From: Mytilus californianus
Lineage: Eukaryota; Mollusca; Bivalvia; Mytilida; Mytilidae
Direction of reading: 5' to 3'
Assembly: GCF_021869535.1 (NCBI RefSeq)
Contig: NW_026262701.1
Span: 5,595,501-5,659,500 of the forward strand
Length of the DNA: 64,000 bases
The notes beneath the pieces are model-generated. The model was not told where the DNA came from and searched no databases. It saw only the letters and a program-made list of their open reading frames with translations. The position numbers and the translations under genes are program-made. This document shows, in pieces, positions 51,201-60,600 of this stretch. Position 1 is the first letter of the stretch. Each line of letters begins with the position of its first letter.

Positions 51201-54200
51201 CAAGATTTTGGTACCATGACAGATACTTTTGTAAATGATTGTTTTTGTTTGATGTTTGATTGTACAACATATCTGTGTTTTTTAAAAAAGACAATGTTGG
51301 AACCATTAAATTCTCAAAAAAGCTGCTCAACATATGCTATTATTACTTAATGTCAGCATAGAATTATTATAATAGCCATGATTACATGACAATGGCTTTT
51401 GTACATTCAGTGTTATTCAATATAGACAATGATATTTGATGCCACATAATAATACAAAAAAAAAATTTATAATTTTCAGGTCACCAGGCCCAAAAGGGTA
51501 TTGTAAGCTTTTATCTTTTAAATTACATTCATTGTTTGTGGTCCATCATTTGCTGTAAACTTTTTTAAAAACCTTCCCTTGAGAACCTCTAATTTGACCA
51601 AACTTTAAAAATAAGATGTGGTATGATTGCCAATGAGACAACTCTCCACCAGAGACCAAATGACATAGAAGTTTACAACTATAGGTCACTGTACAGTCTT
51701 CAACAATGAGCAAAACCTATACCGCATAAAAAGCTATAAAAAGCCAAAATGACAAATGTAAAACAATTCCAACGAGAAAACTAACAGCCTGATTTATGTA
51801 CGAAACAATGAACGAAAAACAAGTATGATATACAGCAACAATGACGACTATTGAATTACAGGCTCCTGACTTGGGACAGGCACATACAAAATGTGGCAGG
51901 GTTAAAAAAGTTTGTTGGTGTTGGTAACCTTTTAGAATAAGTTTATTTAAAGGATCGACAAGTTTACATGGATCATATCTAAATTTCTGGGCTCGGTAAA
52001 CAACATCTCCCTAAAAATTAGGATGTGCTATAACTTTGAAATAAGTTTTCTACAGGTACAGCCAAACTTGCAAACCAAATCTTTGTATTTATGGAAGAAT
52101 TTAGTAAAGGTTTTAAGAAATTTGTGGTAAAGAAATCCCTGACTTAATAATTTACCAGTAATACACAAATTACGTTCATTGAAATCCTAAACATCACAAC
52201 AGACATGGGCATAGCAAACGGGTTATGATATATAAACACTGTAAGTAGTGCCTTAGGAACATCACTGTCAAAAAAAGGAAAATTAACAATAGGGAATGAA
52301 AAATTGTCCCTTTTGTCCTAAATTTTTGTGTTGAGCTTCCTGTGTAAAACTCTGTTTTATCTAAAAAGAATCTTCTTGAACAGTAATGTAAGATGACCAT
52401 GGTCATCAATCTATTATGGGATCGATTCCTAAAATATGTTAATATTGGTAAAAAAAAAAGATTAAATCAAATGAAAAAATTAGTGTTAATTGTCTTTATA
52501 AGACCTCCCTAGATATCCATATGTTTTGTCCCTGGAGACATGCTTTACCCCCCTAGATATCATTAACTGTTAAGTAGCTTAAAAACTGTTCATATCCCCA
52601 CCTCTTACCATATATATTCTTTATCCTCACTACATGACGTTTCAGTAAATCACAGCTTTTTGTCTCAATACAACAAAGTTAAAAAGCGAGACTTAGGCGT
52701 GCTGTTTCAGGCAACGGCGTCAGCAACTATGTATTAGTTTGTAATTAGGTTAGTTTATGGGGAAGCAATAGTGGTAGGTCCATTAAATTTTAAATTTGTA
52801 TGCAGTTGTATTAGAATTGGCACATCTCATTTCCGTAGAGATTATTTGGCCACTCCCCCTCAGTCATGGTTTATTGAAACTTTTGCTTAGTTTACATGGA
52901 TTAGGTCAGTTTAAGGGGAATCTTTGGTGGTAGGTCAACTATATTTTGTATGCAGATATATTAGTATTGGCTTATGTATTTGTTGAGCCTTATCTGTATT
53001 AGAATGACTTCTAAAGATGAAGGGGATACATTAGTTTTAGTCTAATAAAACAGTTCTACCTAGTTGAATTTGCATCAAATATTCAATTTAAGATTAGGAA
53101 AACACTAATTAGGCACTTGATTTGGCTATATCTTTATTTCAGGTAATAAGCCCAAGGCATTAGGTGAAGAATGTCAGAAAATGTTGAAGAAGTTTGTAGA
53201 AATCATACAGGATTTTGTTCAGAGATTATTACAGGGGACTATTTTAATCAAAACATTGAGAAAACTTATAGAAAATCATGAAAACTTTCAAAAAGTGATT
53301 ATCGCAATGAAACTCAACAATGTTGAAGTCATCATGAATACACTAATCATCAGATCCAAAGAATTACAGGCCTTTGATCAAACTTACCAAATTGTACAAG
53401 AATTTACTCTTGTCAGTATTCACTGCAAAGGTAAGTTAAATTTCCTTCTTGGCTATTAAAGTAATTTCATCTTGTAGTGGAAATTGGGGATGTCACAAAA
53501 TGTTTTCAAATATAGGTAACAGTACAGCGTACATCAATGAACAAAACCGATGCTGTACAGTGCGCTTACAAAGACCAGACATGGCTAAATTTTAAACAAT
53601 TCAAATGAAAAAACAACAACCTAGGTTCTCTTTACTTTGCCCCGTTCCATAGTTCAATAATCAATTTAGTGGAACCTCCTTGTTTAAAACTTGGTTGGCA
53701 AAGTGGAAAACTCTTAAGTTTATGGTATTTGTCAGCCTCTGTAATTTCCCATTTTTTATGGGCCCGCCGAAGCGAAGGGGGCATTAAGTTTGTCCGTTTG
53801 TCCGTACGTACGTCCGTACGTCCCAAAATTGGTTTCCGTTCTCTAACTTAAGTTTGCCTCAACCAAATATTATGAAACTTATACACAATGCATATTACCA
53901 CAATACACAGATCAAGTTTGAATTTTGATGGCGTCACTTTTACTGTTCTAGAGTTATACCCCTTTACAAATGAAAAAATTGCTAAATTTTTCATTTTTTT
54001 TCTAAAAATATCAATGATGTCATTGTTCAAGTAATTTTTTAAATTGGAGTTATCTTCCTTTGTCCATGATTATAGTTGAATCAACTACAATCAATGCTTT
54101 ATACAATGCAATGTTCAATTTTGCCTTCCACCGATAAAACACAGATCAAGTTGAATTTGGGTAGTGTCACTTTAACCATTATTGACTTATGCCCCTTTAT

Positions 54201-54626
54201 AAATGGAAAAATTGCAAAATTTTTAGTTTCCGTTCTGTAACTTAAGTTTGCCCCAACCAAACATGAAACCTATACACAATACTTATTACCACAAAACTAA
54301 GATCAAGTACAAATTTGGGTAGCGTCACTTTTATTGCTCTTGAGTTATGTCCCTTTATAATGTTGTATGCAAGCGAGGGCATCATCTGTGTCCATGGGGA
54401 CACATTCTCCATTTATTTAATCCATTTCTAGCTCTGATGAGTCAGACTCAGTTGATTCAAAATCTGTCATCTTTGAAGTCCCCTCAAAGTAAAAATATCA
54501 TAAATTACCCTGGTGTGTAAAACTTTGGAAGAAAACAAAAACATCTTTAGTTCAAAATTTTGATTCAAATATTCTACTTTTTAATTTGCATGAACATGAG
54601 TTTCCTTAATTATACCCCACGCAACA

Positions 54627-54662
<36 letters not shown>

Positions 54663-57600
54663 CGTCTGTCCGTCAGTCCGTCTGTCCGTCAGTCCGTCAG
54701 TCCTGTTTCTTGTCATCGCAACTCCTCTCAAACCACACAACAGAATTTCATGAATTTTGATTCAAATATTCTACTTTTTAATTTGCATGAACATGAGTTT
54801 CCTTAATTATACACCACGCAACGAGTTGAGGAGGGTATAATGTTTTTGACCCGTCCGTCCGTCTGTCTGTCAGTCCATCAGTCCTGTTTCTTGTCATCGC
54901 AACTCCTCTGAAACCACACAACAGAACTTCATGAAACATTTTTAGATAATAAGGACATACTATGTAGATGTGCATATCGACAGGAAATTACGATTCAATT
55001 TTTTTTTCTAGGAGTTATGCCCCTTTGAACTAATTTGCTTCAATATACTACTGCAACAGTTTGTCATCGCAACTCCTCTGAAACCACACAACAGAATTTC
55101 ATGAAACCTTTTTAGATAATAAGGACATACTATGCAGATGTGCATATCGACAGGAAATTACGATTCAATTTTTTTTCTAGGAGTTATGCCCCTTTGAACT
55201 TATTTGCTTCAATATACTACTGCAACAGTTTGTCATCGCAACTCCTCTGAAACCACACAACAGAATTTCATGAAACCTTTTTAGATAATTAGGACATACT
55301 ATGCAGATGTGCATATTGACAGGAAATTACGTTTCAATTTTTTCTCTAGGAGTTATGCCCCTTTGAACTTATTTGCTTCAATATACTACTGCAACAGTTT
55401 GTCATCGCAACTCCTCCGAAACCACACAACAGAATTTCATGAAACTTTGTAGATAATAAAGACATACTACGTAGATGTGCAGATTGACAGGAAATTATGA
55501 TTCAATTTTTTTTTCTTATACAATTTTTTTTTCTTACTGTTATTTTATTTCTCCAGTGACAATGTGGGGACGTGGGGTATGTGAGCGTGCTCACTAAGGT
55601 TCTTTAATTAATATTAGGTCAATCAGTTATTTTGTACAACAATCAGATACCTTTGATGATTTACAGTGGAAATTTTTAGTGCATTACATTTGTGTGCAGC
55701 TTTTGTGTACTGTTGTTTGTCTGTCTGTTTGTCTTTCTTTTTTTTTAGCAATTGCGTTGTCAGTTTATTTTCAACTCAAGAGTTTGAATGTCCCTTTGGT
55801 ATCTTTCGCCTCTCTTTTTTTTACTTACATTTGCACAGATTCATTTTTGCAGGTAAACAGAAGTAAATAATACTTATTTATTTATTTAACTATTAACAAG
55901 TACCCCTTCCATTAGTCTAAGTCCTCTGTTCACCAATGAGGGGGAAGAAGTAGGGTTATGAGCAGGATAAACATTTAATTAAGCACAAGCACTAAGTCCT
56001 GGAAATAAATACAGGTAAAAATGTAAAAACATAGCGAATCTGAAATCTTTAAAAGTTCCTATTTTACATGTGTGTGCTGAATAATTGAAACTGAATACTA
56101 TCAACTTCTCAAGTCTGGAATTTTCTGAATTGTTCCATCAGATACTCTGTTTTCTCTTTCGCATTTCTACTTACAACTGCTCTTAATACTATTCATTCTG
56201 CAATATTTGCAATTAAGTTATTTGTATGCCTTAAGTGACTACAGGATTTCTCATGATCATATATATTTTTTTAGAATTCAATATGAAAAAAATACATTTT
56301 AGAATGAGATAAGCATGTTCTAGATTAATAACTATTGACATGTTTACTCTGAACTATCTATATATATACCTGTATTCCCTGCCAAATGAATGCAAGTAAA
56401 TGTTATTAAAAGCTGCACAAAAACGTAAAAAAAAATTAATCCTCAAATGCGTGCAAATGTAATGCCTCTGAAATTATATTTGTAGAACATATTTTACATG
56501 AGATACTTATAGAACGAAAAATAACCAAGCCAACAAATCCTTTAAAGACAAACAGATCATTGAAATTATAATTGATTTAAAAGTTACGAAAAAAATTAAA
56601 TACAAAAGTCCTCAGATTACAGTAAACTTATCTTTGTACACATCATAGGTGTATTGTTGAGGCTCTATCTTGATTTTCTGTGAAATATATTGTCTAACAC
56701 TATTGATGCAGATGAATTAGAATAGTAAAAACTACCTCGACCTGAATATGTTGTGTAGCCACAATAGTGCCCCTTGGAAACATGATGCAAGTGGCGACTT
56801 CAGATATGACTGGAACCTCTGATACTTGGTCTATAGAAATGATGTCAGCTGTACATGCTCAGCCAGTCTAACCTGACTGTGATACATTTTTTTGGTTCAT
56901 TGATTTAAAATTTCTTTATGCATATAGCTTATACTAGTCATAAGGGCCTCAGGGAAGATTAGTTTTATAGCTAACTGTGTAACCCTCTTTAAATAAAGAA
57001 TTATTATTATTATTATTATTATTATTATAAGTATTTGGCTTTTCTTTTATAGCTGATACTACTATTCTACAAACCAAGTTGAAAGATTTTCATGAACCAG
57101 TTATGACTTCACTGAAAAAACTTGTTAAAACAGAACTATTAGAAAATTTAAAAGATCCAGAAAATTACAAACCGATGGTGACTGTGTTTGGTCTGTGTCA
57201 AGAAGAATTGAATATACTACCAAAAATACTAGAACATTGTAAAGGACTACTTTTCATAAAGATTTGGGAAAAGAAAGGAACTGATTTAAAAAAACAGCTT
57301 GGAAGAGATGTGCACATGGATGAAGTATTTGAAAAAGTGTGGAAACCAGCTTTAGAACAATGGAGGTCTTTGAGTAAGAAGTTAAGATCAGGAAACATGC
57401 TCTTCACTGAATTTGATAAATGGTTCACAACAAAAGATAGAAGTACTTTGAAGAAAGAGTTCTTGTTATTTGATAATAATAAGAATGTTAGTTGGATAGA
57501 AGAAAGATTAGACCAGATAGAACGGCATGGAAATATCAGGAATTATTTGTATGGAGCAAAAGCTATAATGGAAGTAGTCAATGCATTTAATTTAAAAGGA

Positions 57601-60600
57601 GATTTCAGTCAAATAAAAGACATAATCAAATTGGTATGTATATACTTCAAAAGTCTTAGGTTGGGACACACCACTTTGATTCCGAGTTCTTTGGATATTC
57701 CTGCTCATGTTTTGGAGAAATTGACTTTTCAAGAAAAAAAAATAATTACTGCTTCTGCAAATTTTTGTTCCGCATGAGCTCCAAAATCAGTTTCTCCTTG
57801 AAATTTTTTTTTCAGACGCTTTTCTGTTGCATATATTGCTCCCATCATTTCAAATCCATTTGTAAATAAAAGGTCAAACATTGGGATGCCAACATGTGGT
57901 TGTGTCAGCTCATTGCCGTGGACAATATAAAAAAGAAGATGTGGTATGATTGCCGATGAGACAACTCTCCACAAGAGACCAAATGACACAGAAATTAACA
58001 ACTATAGGTCACCGTACGGCCTTCAACAATGAGCAAAGCCCATACCTCACAGTCAGCTGTAAAAGGCCCTGAAATGACAATGTAAAACAATTCAAACGAG
58101 AAAACTAACGGCCTAATTTGTGTACAAAAAATGAACGAAAAACAAATATGTAACACATAAACAAAAGACAGCAACTGAATTACAGGCTCCTGACTTGGGA
58201 CAGGCACATACATACAGAATGTGGCGGGGTTAAACATGTTAGCGGGATCCTAACCCTCCCCCTAACCTGGGACAGTGGTGTAACAAGTAGTTATAGAACA
58301 TAAAGTTATCTGAAATGCTTCTCGTTTTACCTTTGAAGACTTGTTCTAGGAGGCAAAAATTTTAAATATTTCGTTAGAGGACCACAATCACATCAATATT
58401 TGTTAGAACCATCGTCATCCCCAATCCTTGTTTCAACAGGCATAGACCTATCTATCTTGGATGAAATTAATTGTAAATTCCCATGAACAATTTATACAAC
58501 TGCAAAAAATTTTGGTATCACGTCGTCGTCGGTGTCAGTGTCGTCCGAAGACATTTGGTTTCTGGACAATAACTTTAGTATAAGTAAACAGAAATCTATG
58601 AAATTTAAACACAAGGGTTGAAACCACAAAAGGAAGGTTGGGATTGATTTTGGGGGTTATGGTTCCAACAGTTTAGGAATTAGGGGCCAAAAAGGGGCCC
58701 AAATAAGCATTTTTCTAGTTTCATGACAATAACTTGTGGAACAGTGTATGGATCTCTCTGAAATTATACCACAAGTTTCCATACCACAAAGGGATGGTTA
58801 GGATTGGCTTTGTGGGGTTATGGCTCAAACCGTTTAGGAATTAGGGGCAAAAATGGGGGGGGGGGGGGGGGGGGGGGAGAACAAGGGTTTCCTGGTTAAT
58901 GGACAATTACTTAAGTATTGGTCTTTGGATCTCTATGAAATAGTTATTGGACCATTAAGCATTATATAAGGGATAGCATTCGATGATTCATGATAATTTA
59001 CAGTATATAGTAGAGAACAATATTTTTGGATTTTGATTTTGAGAAAGCTTTGATTCTTTATGTTGGGACTTCTTGCTATAAATATTGCAATTTTCATGCT
59101 ATTAGTATTACAATTTTTTTCATATGCTGAATCTAACTGTGTATTTGGTTGTTGGGCCCATTTTCTAATTGGTCCAAATTTTGGTCCTAAGGTTTTGTTT
59201 GATTTAATAAAATTTAAAAAATAATAATTACAATGTTATACTTGAATTACCTCCCTTACATTGCTTTTAAATTATGTAAAGTTGTCAGCTAGTTCTAGTA
59301 TGAATTATTTTTTAGCTGTTTCTAGAAACATCAAATATTGTGATGGAAGTATATATAATATAACAATAGGGTTCAGTGGTAATAAATTTTCATATTCAGA
59401 ATTCAATATCATTTGTTTGGGTTTTTTAGCATTAAGAGTTACCTCCCTTACAATGGTTTTGTTATAAAGAATTGTTGTATTGTCTTGAGGTGATTAGCTG
59501 TCAATTTATTTTTTGAAATTACTATTAAATGCTGATGAAGGTATATTAATTTTAATCATGATTTTGTATATCATTTTCTATTTTAATGTATTCTATTTCT
59601 ATTTTAATTCTATTTGATGTATTTAAATGGGTTTTTATGGTTGCAAACTCCATTGGAAATTTGAATTGAGATTATGACCATATCTTGAGGGAAAAAATTT
59701 TCTTTTTGGAAAAGGGAGGGGGAGGTTAAAAAAAATATTTGATGGGGGGGGATGGGGACAATTTTTTATCAAGATTTCAGAAATTAAAAAGAAAATTCTT
59801 GCACAAAAGCAAGAAATTGAATATAAATTCAAATCATATAACCAATTCTAAGTTCTTTGACTACAGTTATTCTGTGTCAGAAACCTATTATGTGTCAAAT
59901 ATTTAATTACAATCCAAATTCAGACCTGTATCAAGCGCAAATATTGTGTCCATTTTTGCCCCAACTGTTCAGGGTTGCGCTTGGCGAAGCAATTTATTAA
60001 AAAATCACAGAAGTGTTTAATTTTGATGAAACCCCATATCCCCTTGTTAGTCTTTTGGCATGCAAGCAGGACTCTTTTGTTAGGGGGAATTTAAAGAGTT
60101 CCAAAGAGACCAAGTTGGTCAGGTATTGTGATTGGCATGCTCATAATAATTAGGGGTGTGTAATTGGTTCAACCACTTCTAGTTAAACTAAAGAGCTTTA
60201 AATGCATTGCAGCTTTTAAGAGCAAAAGGAAAGAGAATTTATCTCAGTCAGAATAATGCATGTGAATGGGGTGACAGGTATTTTAAGGGAATATTTTAAT
60301 ACATTTGGATCTACATGTATAGCAATTTAACTATCTTATTCAGGATGTTGTTTTAGTACAAAGCATGAAATATTCACCTCACTCATTATTTTGATCCTAA
60401 ATATGGATAAATAGTTCCAACTGGATGTCAAGCAGCTAATAAAGAATCATTACCATATAATGAAAACAACTTCTATCAAATATCTTTCAGGGACATTTTT
60501 GGATACATACACATTATTTAATTTTATTCAACATGTGTCATTTACCTAACTAACTTAATTGTAAAACTGCATCTGCTATGCTTCCTAAATATATATATAT

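Noticed and set aside
57634..57777. Continuation of the exon 11 frame to a stop (VCIYFKSLRLGHTT)
   Set aside because: It lies past a good GTATGT donor, and exon 11 joins exon 12 in phase 0.
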